A DNA stretch of 13,239 bases from Bacteroidales bacterium (lineage in GTDB: Bacteria; Bacteroidota; Bacteroidia; Bacteroidales; UBA4181): the NCBI GenBank assembly GCA_031287245.1, contig JAITTD010000051.1, positions 1 through 13,239 on the forward strand, in the 5' to 3' direction. The notes below the pieces were generated by a model. The model searched no databases. It was not told the origin of the DNA and saw nothing but the letters and a program-made list of their open reading frames with translations. A program made the translations under genes and the position numbers. Shown here piece by piece: positions 1 through 7,591 of this stretch. The first letter of the stretch is position 1; every line of letters starts with the position of its first letter.

Positions 1-933
1 ATTGTACTGTTCCGGCGCCTTTTCCACCAGCGACACCATGTCGCCCTTGCCAAGAATACGGTCTGCCATACGTTCGGGATGGAACACATCCAAGGCTTCC
101 ATTTTTTCGCCAGAACTGACGAATTTGATGGGCTTGTGCACCACCGACATAATGGAAATAGCAGCACCGCCGCGGGTATCGCCATCCAATTTGGTGAGCA
201 CCACGCCGTCGAAATCCAAGGTATCGTTGAATTCCTTGGCAGTATTGACGGCATCCTGTCCGGTCATGGCATCCACCACAAACAGAATTTCTTCGGGTGT
301 CACTGCCTTTTTGATGGCGGAAATTTCGTTCATCATCTCCCTGTCAACCGCTAAACGACCTGCGGTATCTATGATGACCGTGTTGAAACCATGCAATTTG
401 GCATATTTAATAGCGTTTTCAGCAATTTTGACAGGGTCTTTGCTTTCTTCTTCCGCAAATACGGGCACAGACACTTGCTCTCCCAATATTTTCAACTGTT
501 CGATGGCGGCAGGTCGGTAAACATCCCCTGCGGCTAACAATACGGAACGTCCTTTTTTGGTTTTCAGAAAATTTGCCAGTTTTCCGCTGAAAGTCGTTTT
601 ACCGGAGCCTTGCAAGCCTGCAATCAATATCACGGTCGGGTTGCCTTTCAAATTGACGTCCTGCGACTGACCGCCCATGAGCAAAGCCAACTCGTCATGC
701 GTTATTTTGATGAGCATCTCGCCGGGTTGCACTGTTGTGAGCACATTCATGCCCAAGGCTTTCTCCTTTACAGTATCTGTAAAGTCTTTGGCTATCTTGT
801 AGTTCACGTCCGCGTCCAACAAGGCTTTGCGCACCTCTTTTAAAGTTTCGGCAACATTGATTTCCGTAATCCGTCCTTGTCCTTTCAGCGTTTTAAACGC
901 CCGTTCTAACTTATCCGATAAATTCTCAAACAT
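1..933 (-). CDS. ffh: Signal recognition particle protein Ffh (SRP54), 3' end cut off by window
   Basis: GTPase of the signal recognition particle. It binds 4.5S RNA and signal sequences of nascent membrane proteins and docks with FtsY. The first 311 residues are present. The helical N domain spans about residues 1-95. The G domain follows with GLQGSGKTT at 106-114, the GDVYRPAA segment at 136-143, DTAGR at 189-193 and TKLDG at 247-251. The methionine-rich M domain, which holds the RNA and signal-sequence site, lies beyond base 1. The ATG at 933 gives the usual MFENLSDKLE opening and follows a -7-like box by about 33 bases. The frame is intact, with no sign of decay. It is transcribed divergently from the anti-sigma/ybeY genes. 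The family assignment is secure from the motif series. Confidence 0.97.
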   Translation of the reverse strand, partial: MFENLSDKLERAFKTLKGQGRITEINVAETLKEVRKALLDADVNYKIAKDFTDTVKEKALGMNVLTTVQPGEMLIKITHDELALLMGGQSQDVNLKGNPTVILIAGLQGSGKTTFSGKLANFLKTKKGRSVLLAAGDVYRPAAIEQLKILGEQVSVPVFAEEESKDPVKIAENAIKYAKLHGFNTVIIDTAGRLAVDREMMNEISAIKKAVTPEEILFVVDAMTGQDAVNTAKEFNDTLDFDGVVLTKLDGDTRGGAAISIMSVVHKPIKFVSSGEKMEALDVFHPERMADRILGKGDMVSLVEKAPEQYN

Positions 934-965
934 AATCAATATGATATTTTTCTGTAAAAAGCGTA

Positions 966-973
966 CAAAAGTA
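966..973 (-). promoter_or_regulatory. Candidate -7 box for ffh
   Basis: On the minus strand this reads TACTTTTG, a match to the Bacteroidota primary-sigma -7 consensus TAnnTTTG. It lies 33 bases before the ffh ATG, which predicts a leader of roughly 25 bases. No TTTG -33 element stands at the expected spacing, so the call rests on the -7 box and its location. Confidence 0.45.
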
Positions 974-1005
974 ATAAAAAGTTTAGAAAATGGAAGGCTA
1001 ATCTT

Positions 1006-1120
1006 TTTTTTGCAAAAAAGAACTGTGGAATTTCAGCAGTCCTGTTACCGTCTTTCGCTAAAAAAGTTGATAACAAAAACACATTGACCAAGTTATGTTT
1101 TTTTTGTTTTTTTGCAAAAA
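1006..1120. repeat. Two T/A-run palindromes centred on GC in the divergent spacer
   Basis: TTTTTTGCAAAAAA at 1006-1019 and TTTTTGCAAAAA at 1109-1120 are perfect palindromes about 102 bases apart in the 253-bp spacer between ffh and the anti-sigma gene. They could be bent-DNA or protein-binding sites shared by the two divergent promoters. In such AT-rich DNA they could also be chance. Confidence 0.35.
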
Positions 1121-1124
1121 TAGA

Positions 1125-1153
1125 TGTAACCTTTTTGGAACTCTGTCCGTATA
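1125..1153 (+). promoter_or_regulatory. Possible ECF-sigma type promoter before the anti-sigma gene
   Basis: TGTAAC at 1125-1130 and CCGTATA at 1147-1153 are separated by about 17 bases. This resembles the AAC (-35) and CGT (-10) arrangement of ECF (RpoE-like) promoters in Bacteroidota. No clean TAnnTTTG box lies in front of this gene. The ATG follows 33 bases after the -10-like element. The assignment is by pattern only. Confidence 0.35.
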
Positions 1154-1186
1154 AACGTAAAAAGGAATAAGGTAAATAAAATAATA

Positions 1187-1594
1187 ATGGAGAAAAGGGT
1201 TAAAATAACTTCCGAAATAGAAAATCTGCACATAGTGGAGCGGGCGGTTGACGAACTGTTTGTCACTTGTCATATTGATCCTGTTGTTTACGGGAATCTG
1301 ATGGTTGCGTCGATGGAAGCGGCCAACAACGCCATCACCCACGGGAATAAACTCAATCCCGCAAAATTCGTTGCGTTTAATTTTTCTTTGGATGAAGAAC
1401 AATTGGAGGTGACGGTGAAGGATGAAGGACCCGGTTTTGATTATGCGCACCTCCCGGACCCGACATCTCCCGCCAATATTGAGAATATGAACGGGAGAGG
1501 AGTGTTCCTGATGTCAAAACTGTCGGACAAAATCGAATTTGAGGACAACGGCAGTTTTGTCAGAATGCTCTTTTATCTGCATAAAGACAAGTAA
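1187..1594 (+). CDS. RsbW/SpoIIAB-like anti-sigma regulatory ATPase (serine kinase)
   Basis: A 135-residue single-domain GHKL ATPase of the RsbW/SpoIIAB class. Family members bind a sigma factor and phosphorylate an STAS anti-anti-sigma protein on serine. The N box is MEAANNAITHGN (43-54, with E44, N48 and H52), the G1 box is DEGPGFD (79-85) and the G2 box is GRGVFLM (103-109). These boxes and the length match the family; there is no membrane segment or extra domain. The stop codon directly abuts the ybeY ATG, so the two are surely co-transcribed. No cognate sigma or STAS gene is present in the window, so its partner is unknown. The upstream DNA resembles an ECF promoter, which would fit a role in stress signalling; that link is inference. 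Confidence 0.85.
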   Translation: MEKRVKITSEIENLHIVERAVDELFVTCHIDPVVYGNLMVASMEAANNAITHGNKLNPAKFVAFNFSLDEEQLEVTVKDEGPGFDYAHLPDPTSPANIENMNGRGVFLMSKLSDKIEFEDNGSFVRMLFYLHKDK

Positions 1595-2014
1595 ATGGCT
1601 ATCCGTTTTTTCTCAGATGGTGTGTCGTTTCAACTCAGAAACAAGCGAAAAACAGCACAATGGCTGCAAACCGTCATTGCCGGCGAAGGCAAAAAAACCG
1701 GTACGCTGAGTTATGTATTTGTGTCCGATGCTCAAATCCTACAGCTCAACCGCCAATTTCTAAATCACCACTACTACACCGATATTATTACGTTTGATGA
1801 AACAGCAGCAGAATCCGATACGATTTCCGGCGAAATGTACATCAGTATAGACACTGTGCTCACCAACGCCGAAATTTACCAAACCACCTTTGATAATGAA
1901 CTGTTTCGCGTGATAGTACATGGAGTGCTGCATTTATGCGGCTATAACGATAGAACGGAGCAGGAACAAGCCTTGATGAGGAAAATGGAAGACAACAGCC
2001 TTCAATTGTTGTAA
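1595..2014 (+). CDS. ybeY: YbeY endoribonuclease / rRNA maturation factor
   Basis: A 139-residue YbeY (UPF0054) protein. The family is a zinc-dependent single-strand endoribonuclease acting in 16S rRNA 3'-end maturation and ribosome quality control in the cytoplasm. The signature HGVLHLCGYND is at 109-119. H109 and H113 are two metal ligands. The third ligand, His in E. coli (GYDH), is Asp119 here, a form I associate with Bacteroidota YbeY proteins. The upstream LNRQFLNHHYYTDIITFD block (51-68) is also typical. The start is the ATG immediately after the preceding stop codon, which implies translational coupling. Length is normal for this group and the frame is intact. Confidence 0.95.
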   Translation: MAIRFFSDGVSFQLRNKRKTAQWLQTVIAGEGKKTGTLSYVFVSDAQILQLNRQFLNHHYYTDIITFDETAAESDTISGEMYISIDTVLTNAEIYQTTFDNELFRVIVHGVLHLCGYNDRTEQEQALMRKMEDNSLQLL

Positions 2015-2039
2015 TATTGATTTAAATATGCTATCTTTG
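2009..2039 (+). promoter_or_regulatory. Primary-sigma promoter for the PstB-like/cysD genes
   Basis: TTG at 2009-2011 and TATCTTTG at 2032-2039 are 20 bases apart. This matches the Bacteroidota -33/-7 pattern (TTTG, TAnnTTTG) in both sequence and spacing. The -33 element overlaps the end of ybeY. The predicted start site is about 2044, giving a leader of roughly 15 bases before the ATG at 2059. This is the best two-element promoter in the window. Confidence 0.65.
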
Positions 2040-2049
2040 CAGCATATTT
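2024..2049. promoter_or_regulatory. 9-bp perfect inverted repeat overlapping the -7 box (candidate operator)
   Basis: AAATATGCT (2024-2032) and AGCATATTT (2041-2049) are perfect reverse complements with an 8-base spacer. The spacer contains most of the TATCTTTG box, and the right arm covers the predicted start site. A dimeric repressor bound here would block the promoter of the PstB-like/cysD genes. As RNA only the right arm would be transcribed, so a hairpin terminator is unlikely. No regulator gene is seen nearby. Confidence 0.45.
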
Positions 2050-2058
2050 TATTAAGTA

Positions 2059-2943
2059 ATGAAAAATTTAATTGCCAAGTTTTTCCCAAAAACTGAATTG
2101 CGTAGTGTGTATAAGGAAGATACTACAGGCAAGGAAAAAAGGAGATTGCGTTTTTTTCGTCCCAATTACAAATTCGTTCGTAATGATGGAGTTTCGGAGA
2201 TAAATGTAGCCGATCTTAATGTACGCATTAAAGATAACCATATATTGAAAGATATCAACCTGACCATTCCCGACAAAAAGATTACCTGCATTCTCGGACC
2301 TTCAGGATGCGGAAAAACCACCTTGCTAAGAACGCTCAACCGCCTGATCGATTCGGTGGAAGGCGTGAAGATAACGGGGCAAATCCTGGTCAACGGTGAA
2401 GACATTATCAGCAGCGGACCTGAAATTACACGGTTAAGACGCAATATGGGGCTGATTTCCCAGCGCCCAACGCCCCTTCCTATGTCTATTTTCGACAATA
2501 TAGCGTATGGATGCCGCATTCATGGCATTCGCAACCGGCGTAAACTGCGGCTGATTGTCAAGTATTATTTGGAAGCGGCAGGTTTGTGGGACGAAGTGAA
2601 AGACAGGTTGCGTACTCCTGCTGTCCGTCTGTCCATCGGGCAGCAGCAAAGGTTGTGTTTGGCGCGCAGCCTTGCCGTAGAGCCTCAGTTTATCCTTGCC
2701 GACGAAGCCACCAGTGCCTTAGATCCTATATCAAGCAAAACCATTGAGGAATTGTTTGTCAAATTAAAAGAGAATTATTCCATTGTGATGGTAACGCACA
2801 CCTTGCGACAAGCGTATAGAATCGCTGATAATGTGGTATTTATGTATCTTGGAGAAATCATTGAAGCCGGTCCTGCCGATCAGGTGTTCAACCATCCACA
2901 GCACGAACTGACAAAAAAATATTTATCGGGAGCGTTCAGTTAA
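2059..2943 (+). CDS. Solitary PstB-like ABC transporter ATPase with altered signature motif
   Basis: A 294-residue ABC ATPase closest in pattern to PstB, the ATPase of the phosphate importer PstSCAB. Walker A is GPSGCGKT (80-87), followed by the PstB-like NRLIDSVEGVKITGQILVNG region. Walker B is FILADE (211-216), then ATSALDP, and the H-loop is H247. Three departures stand out: the signature is LSIGQ (191-195) instead of LSGGQ, DEA replaces DEP after Walker B, and an extra basic leader of about 45 residues precedes the ATPase domain. No pstS, pstC, pstA or phoU lies nearby. The gene ends 11 bases before cysD and shares its promoter, so a link to sulfate or another oxyanion is possible but unproven. 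Family membership is firm; substrate and permease partner are unknown. Confidence 0.82.
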   Translation: MKNLIAKFFPKTELRSVYKEDTTGKEKRRLRFFRPNYKFVRNDGVSEINVADLNVRIKDNHILKDINLTIPDKKITCILGPSGCGKTTLLRTLNRLIDSVEGVKITGQILVNGEDIISSGPEITRLRRNMGLISQRPTPLPMSIFDNIAYGCRIHGIRNRRKLRLIVKYYLEAAGLWDEVKDRLRTPAVRLSIGQQQRLCLARSLAVEPQFILADEATSALDPISSKTIEELFVKLKENYSIVMVTHTLRQAYRIADNVVFMYLGEIIEAGPADQVFNHPQHELTKKYLSGAFS

Positions 2944-2954
2944 TTAATAAAAAA

Positions 2955-3857
2955 ATGATTTATAAACTCACTCATTTAAAAGAACTTGAAGCAGAGTCCA
3001 TTTATGTGTTGCGCGAAGTAGCGGCACAGTTTGAACGTCCGGCATTGCTTTTTTCCGGCGGCAAGGACTCCATCGTAGTGACACATATCGCCTACAAAGC
3101 GTTTTATCCTTTGCGCATCCCCTTTCCCTTGGTGCACATTGACACCGGGCACAATTTCGCGGAAACCATTGAGTATCGCGACGCATTAGTGGAAAAACTG
3201 GGTGCCACGCTCATTGTCGGATCCGTGCAGGAATCCATCGACACAGGGCGGGTGAAGGAGGAAACGGGCTATTACGCCAGCCGCAACAAATTGCAAACCG
3301 TTACCCTGCTGGATACCATTGAGCGGAACAAGTTCGACGCCTGCATTGGCGGGGCACGCCGCGACGAGGAGAAAGCCCGCGCCAAAGAACGTTTCTTTTC
3401 GCACCGCGACGAGTTCGGGCAGTGGAATCCCAAGAATCAGCGTCCCGAATTGTGGAATATTTTCAATGGTAAGAAAAACATCGGCGAACATTTTCGCGTG
3501 TTTCCAATAAGCAATTGGACGGAAATGGATGTGTGGCAGTACATCTACCAGGAAAACATTCCGATGCCGAGCATTTACTATACGCACGAGCGTGAAGTGT
3601 TTCTCCGCGACGGACAGTGGCTGGCTAATGAACCTTGCATGACACTCAAACCCGACGAAAAAGTGGTCACCAGGCAGGTGCGCTGCCGTACCATCGGCGA
3701 CATCAGTTGCACAGGGCTGACGCTCTCCAAGGCAAATTCGCTCGAAGACATCATTGACGAAATAGCCGTCACGCGCGTCACCGAACGCGGAGGCAGAGCC
3801 GATGACAAACGTTCCGAAACAGCAATGGAAGACCGAAAAATAGCGGGATACTTTTAA
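2955..3857 (+). CDS. cysD: Sulfate adenylyltransferase subunit 2 (ATP sulfurylase, CysD)
   Basis: The catalytic subunit of heterodimeric ATP sulfurylase, which makes adenosine-5'-phosphosulfate (APS) and pyrophosphate from sulfate and ATP in the cytoplasm, with CysN supplying GTP-hydrolysis energy. At 300 residues it is the usual size. The PP-loop SGGKDS is at 34-39, followed by the GGARRDEEKARAKER block and the conserved closing segment ending in AGYF. The ATG at 2955 gives MIYKLTHLKELEAESIYVLREV, the standard opening for the family. The upstream neighbour is the PstB-like ATPase, 11 bases away; cysN lies 163 bases downstream. No cysC, cysH or sulfite reductase gene lies in the window, so the fate of APS cannot be read here. 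Confidence 0.96.
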   Translation: MIYKLTHLKELEAESIYVLREVAAQFERPALLFSGGKDSIVVTHIAYKAFYPLRIPFPLVHIDTGHNFAETIEYRDALVEKLGATLIVGSVQESIDTGRVKEETGYYASRNKLQTVTLLDTIERNKFDACIGGARRDEEKARAKERFFSHRDEFGQWNPKNQRPELWNIFNGKKNIGEHFRVFPISNWTEMDVWQYIYQENIPMPSIYYTHEREVFLRDGQWLANEPCMTLKPDEKVVTRQVRCRTIGDISCTGLTLSKANSLEDIIDEIAVTRVTERGGRADDKRSETAMEDRKIAGYF

Positions 3858-3866
3858 TAATGATTA

Positions 3867-4028
3867 ATGATTAATGATAGGTTTTATGAATTACAAAGAG
3901 CCGAACACAAAGTAAAAACGCCAACAGGCAAAGGTTTTTTATTGTACAATTTGCCTTATTATTATGCAGGCCAAATCAATGAAATAGTGAACAATCAAAA
4001 AGATAAAATCAACAATCAAAATGGATAA
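3867..4028 (+). CDS. Small hypothetical ORF (53 aa) between cysD and cysN
   Basis: An uninterrupted 53-codon ORF beginning MINDRFYELQRAEHKV and containing a TPTGKGF segment followed by a tyrosine-rich LYNLPYYYAG stretch. It fills the otherwise empty spacer and overlaps the cysN start by 8 bases in another frame, as translationally coupled genes often do. The amino-acid mix looks coding rather than random up to about residue 40; the end (NNQKDKINNQ) is low-complexity. I do not recognise a family. The start lies in a short ATTAATG tandem repeat, and an earlier ATG at 3860 stops after four codons. It could be a real small protein, a gene remnant, or chance. Confidence 0.35.
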   Translation: MINDRFYELQRAEHKVKTPTGKGFLLYNLPYYYAGQINEIVNNQKDKINNQNG

Positions 4029-5283
4029 GGGTTATTTAGATATGGAGTTGTTGCGGTTCACCACCGCAGGTAGTGTGGATGATGGAAAAAGCACACTGAT
4101 TGGGCGTTTGCTCTATGACAGCAAGTCAATTTTCGACGACCAGTTGGAGGCGGTGGAAACCGCATCCAAACGCAGTGGCAACGAGGAAGTTAACCTTGCT
4201 CTGCTGACAGACGGTCTGCGTTCCGAGCGCGAACAGGGCATCACCATTGATGTGGCATACCGCTATTTTGCCACGCCGAAGCGCAAATTCATCATTGCCG
4301 ACACGCCCGGACACATTCAATACACTCGCAATATGGTGACGGGCGCATCAACTGCCGATCTCGCCATCATTCTGATTGACGCCCGCAACGGCGTACTTGA
4401 ACAGACGCTACGTCACTCGTACATTGCATCACTGCTGAAAATTCCCCACATCGTGGTGTGTATCAACAAAATGGATTTGATGGATTTTTCGGAAAACACT
4501 TACGAAGTTATCAAGCAAAAATATCACGAAGTCATTGACAAACTGCAACTTCCCGACGTGAAATTCATCCCCATTTCTGCTAAATTGGGCGATAACGTAG
4601 TAACGGTTTCTGCCAATATGCCGTGGTACAAGGGATGCACTTTGATGGAACTGCTCGAAAACACACCCATCGATCATAAACTGAATACGAAGGCGATACG
4701 CTTTCCTGTGCAATACGTCATTCGTCCTATTTCGGACAAGTTTCACGATTTCCGCGGATATGCGGGGCGACTGTCGGGCGGAATCCTGAAAAAAGGAGAT
4801 ACGGTCACCGTGCTGCCATCGGGTTTGCGCTCCACTGTGGCTGCGATTAACCTGTGCGACAATGAATTATACGACAGTTTCACGCCCAACTCCATCACCG
4901 TACAACTGACCGACGACATTGACGTGAGCCGCGGCGATATGTTGGCAGGTGACAGCGACCAGCCCGTTGTGTCGCAGGACATCACAATGATGATATGCTG
5001 GTTCAACGAGAAGCCGCTGCAAGTGCGCAACAAATATATCATCATGCACACCACAAGGGAAACCATTGGAATTGTCAAAAGTATCAATACATTGGTGAAC
5101 ATCAACACCCTCGAAGCGGAAAAGGGCGGTGACAGCCTGAAAATGAACGATATTGCCTCCATTACCATCAAAACGGCACAGCCTTTGGTATTCGACCCTT
5201 ACAAGCAGAACCGTACCACGGGCAGTCTTATTTTCGTTGATCCGAATACTTTTGAAACAGTGGGAGCAGGAATGATTTCATAG
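4021..5283 (+). CDS. cysN: Sulfate adenylyltransferase subunit 1 (GTPase, CysN)
   Basis: The GTPase subunit of ATP sulfurylase; GTP hydrolysis drives the unfavourable synthesis of APS by CysD. It belongs to the EF-Tu-like translation-factor GTPases: G1 GSVDDGKST (17-25), a switch region with EREQGITIDVAYRYF, G3 DTPGH (94-98), G4 NKMD (149-152) and G5 SAK (186-188). Beta-barrel domains II and III follow from about residue 225. At 420 residues it ends after the barrel domains and carries no fused CysC APS-kinase domain, unlike NodQ-type fusions. The chosen ATG gives the normal short leader before G1. It is separated from cysD by a spacer holding a small ORF. hypF begins only 26 bases after its stop. 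Confidence 0.96.
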   Translation: MDKGYLDMELLRFTTAGSVDDGKSTLIGRLLYDSKSIFDDQLEAVETASKRSGNEEVNLALLTDGLRSEREQGITIDVAYRYFATPKRKFIIADTPGHIQYTRNMVTGASTADLAIILIDARNGVLEQTLRHSYIASLLKIPHIVVCINKMDLMDFSENTYEVIKQKYHEVIDKLQLPDVKFIPISAKLGDNVVTVSANMPWYKGCTLMELLENTPIDHKLNTKAIRFPVQYVIRPISDKFHDFRGYAGRLSGGILKKGDTVTVLPSGLRSTVAAINLCDNELYDSFTPNSITVQLTDDIDVSRGDMLAGDSDQPVVSQDITMMICWFNEKPLQVRNKYIIMHTTRETIGIVKSINTLVNINTLEAEKGGDSLKMNDIASITIKTAQPLVFDPYKQNRTTGSLIFVDPNTFETVGAGMIS

Positions 5284-5296
5284 TATCATTTTTCAC

Positions 5297-5304
5297 TATT
5301 TTTG
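5297..5304 (+). promoter_or_regulatory. Candidate -7 box immediately before hypF
   Basis: TATTTTTG matches TAnnTTTG and lies only 4 bases before the hypF ATG at 5309. If it is used, the start site would fall at or next to the start codon, giving a leaderless mRNA. There is no TTTG -33 element at about 5274-5277, inside the cysN end. The box may be fortuitous, with hypF simply read through from cysN. Confidence 0.35.
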
Positions 5305-5308
5305 TGGG

Positions 5309-7591
5309 ATGATGTTGATACAGTTGCAAATTCGAGGTTTGGTGCAGGGCGTTGGTTTTCGTCCGTTTATTTATCTTTTGGCAAAAGAAATGGGGATAGA
5401 CGGAACGGTTGCCAATACCAATAACGGTGTGATAATTCATGCCGAACTGTCTAAAACACAATTGGATGAATTTGTTCGGCGAATTTGGGAAGAACACCCT
5501 CCTGTTGCCGGTATTTACCATATCGAAACCCTTGAACAGCCAGACGGCAACGCTACATACACCGGTTTTTCCATTCTCAAAAGCCTTTCAAATTCCGATG
5601 AAACGACTCAGGTAGCGCCCGATATTGCTGTTTGCGAGCAATGTATGGGCGACCGAAAAACCCAGTCTCACAGGAAAGATTACCCTTTCATCAATTGCAC
5701 ACATTGCGGTCCCCGTTTTTCCATTGTTCGAGATTTGCCTTACGACCGCAACCGCACCACGATGTCGGATTTTGCAATGTGTCCCGATTGTCAAAAAGAA
5801 TATGCGGACATTGTCAACCGGCGCTTTCATGCGCAACCGGTGGCTTGTAATCATTGTGGTCCATTTTATTATACAACTTATCAACAAAAAGTCCATACCA
5901 ATTATCGGAAAATCCTTGAACTCTCTATTGCTCTGTTGAACGATGGCAAAGTGATTGCTGTAAAAGGCATTGGCGGATACCATTTGGTTTGCGATGCCTG
6001 CAATGAAGCGGCTGTCAATCGTTTGCGGGAAATCAAAGCGCGGGATACCAAGCCGTTTGCGGTCATGTTCAACGATACATCATCCATGCTGCCGTTTGTC
6101 CATCTCAATGAAATTGAAAAAGAAAACCTGATTTCGTGGCGCAGACCCATTGTGTTGCTTCAACAGCAGAAAACAGAAACAGCGCTCGCAAAAGCCGTCA
6201 ATCCCGGTATGCGAACTTTGGGCTGTATGTTGCCGTCTATGCCTCTGCATTTCGACTGGTTTGAGGGATTATATTCACCGGTTTTGGTGATGACCAGCGG
6301 AAATTTGAGCGATTTGCCCATTGCCGTTTCTCCGGAAGATGCCGATGCTCAATTTGGCGACAAGGTTGAACTGATACTGCACCACAACCGTCCGATTCAC
6401 AACCGGGTGGATGATTCGGTGTTGCAGGTGAGCGGCGATTTGACTTGTCTGATTCGGCGCTCGCGGGGATATGCTCCCGAAGTTTTTTTTGCCGATATTC
6501 CAACAGAAGGCATTTTGGCGTTCGGTGCGGAAAAAGTCAATGTTTTCGCGCTCGGCAAAGGCGATACGGTGATACAGAGTCAATATATCGGCGATTTGAA
6601 AAATGCGGAAACGTTTCATTTTTATACGGAATCCATAGAACGGTTTCAGCGTTTGTTCCGGTTCACGCCTCGACAATTGGTTTGCGACCTGCATCCCGAT
6701 TATCTTTCCACGCAATATGCGGAAGAAATGTCCGCAAAGCAGATTCCGCTCCTGAAAGTGCAGCATCATCACGCCCATGCTGCAGCTTGTATGCTCGAAT
6801 ACGGACTGCATCAGCCGGTGATTGCCGTTGTATGGGACGGCACAGGGCTGGGTGATGACGGAACCGCTTGGGGCGGCGAGTTTTTTGTTTGCGACCGCAA
6901 GCAATACTCACGTGTGTCGCATTTGGAATACGTTCTGATGCCCGGAGGCGACAAAGCCTCGCTGGAACCGTGGCGAATGGCAGTCGCCTGTCTGCATCAC
7001 TGCCAAATTCCGTTGCCGGCCTCGTTTACAGAACGAATCGGGAAAGAGAAAACAGACCGAATCATGGCGCTCATCAACAAAAAACTGAACGCGCCGCTCA
7101 CTTCCAGCGCCGGACGTTTGTTCGATGCCGTAGCCTCGTTGTTAGGCGTTTGCGATACGGCAACCCGACAGGCAGAAGCCCCCATTTTATTGGAACAGTT
7201 GGCTGCCGAAAACTGCAAGTGTCGTTATTCGACGGATGTTTCCGCTCATCCCGTTTCCGTTCGCCCGATTATTCAGGGTATTTTAACGGATATGCAAAAC
7301 GCAGTTGCGGTGGAGATCATTGCTGCCAAGTTTCACAATGCTTTGGCTGATTTGCTCGTGCAAAAGGTCAGGCAAATGTCCGCACAGTTCGGCATTACGC
7401 AGGCTGTTCTTTCTGGCGGATGTTTCCAAAATAAACGGCTGACGGAAGAAATCTGCCGGCAAATGGCGAAAGAACCGCTTACATTGTATCTTCCCGCGAA
7501 GATTCCCTGCAACGACAGCGGAATAGCCGCCGGACAACTGGCAATTGCCGCCGCACGAAATATGAATCAATCCATAACAAACAATCCATGA
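5309..7591 (+). CDS. hypF: Carbamoyltransferase HypF, [NiFe]-hydrogenase maturation
   Basis: HypF uses carbamoyl phosphate and ATP to carbamoylate the C-terminal cysteine of HypE, the first step in making the cyanide ligands of the [NiFe] site. The 760 residues show the full family order. An acylphosphatase domain opens the protein (RGLVQGVGFRPF, 9-20). Two zinc fingers follow, with C109/C112/C130/C133 and C158/C161/C180/C183. A YrdC-like domain runs from about 200 to 380 (VKGIGGYHLVCDA), and the Kae1-like carbamoyltransferase domain has HHHAH at 486-490 and ends with GGCFQNKRL and NDSGIAAGQ. ATGs at 5309 and 5312 are both possible starts. It overlaps the following lipoprotein gene by four bases (ATGA), so the two are one transcription unit. 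Confidence 0.97.
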   Translation: MMLIQLQIRGLVQGVGFRPFIYLLAKEMGIDGTVANTNNGVIIHAELSKTQLDEFVRRIWEEHPPVAGIYHIETLEQPDGNATYTGFSILKSLSNSDETTQVAPDIAVCEQCMGDRKTQSHRKDYPFINCTHCGPRFSIVRDLPYDRNRTTMSDFAMCPDCQKEYADIVNRRFHAQPVACNHCGPFYYTTYQQKVHTNYRKILELSIALLNDGKVIAVKGIGGYHLVCDACNEAAVNRLREIKARDTKPFAVMFNDTSSMLPFVHLNEIEKENLISWRRPIVLLQQQKTETALAKAVNPGMRTLGCMLPSMPLHFDWFEGLYSPVLVMTSGNLSDLPIAVSPEDADAQFGDKVELILHHNRPIHNRVDDSVLQVSGDLTCLIRRSRGYAPEVFFADIPTEGILAFGAEKVNVFALGKGDTVIQSQYIGDLKNAETFHFYTESIERFQRLFRFTPRQLVCDLHPDYLSTQYAEEMSAKQIPLLKVQHHHAHAAACMLEYGLHQPVIAVVWDGTGLGDDGTAWGGEFFVCDRKQYSRVSHLEYVLMPGGDKASLEPWRMAVACLHHCQIPLPASFTERIGKEKTDRIMALINKKLNAPLTSSAGRLFDAVASLLGVCDTATRQAEAPILLEQLAAENCKCRYSTDVSAHPVSVRPIIQGILTDMQNAVAVEIIAAKFHNALADLLVQKVRQMSAQFGITQAVLSGGCFQNKRLTEEICRQMAKEPLTLYLPAKIPCNDSGIAAGQLAIAAARNMNQSITNNP

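Noticed and set aside
2..520. Plus-strand ORF at the left edge
   Set aside because: Antisense to ffh, whose protein motifs on the minus strand are unambiguous.
6275..6904. 209-residue minus-strand ORF
   Set aside because: Antisense to the Kae1-like part of hypF, with no recognisable domain; a shadow of the real gene.
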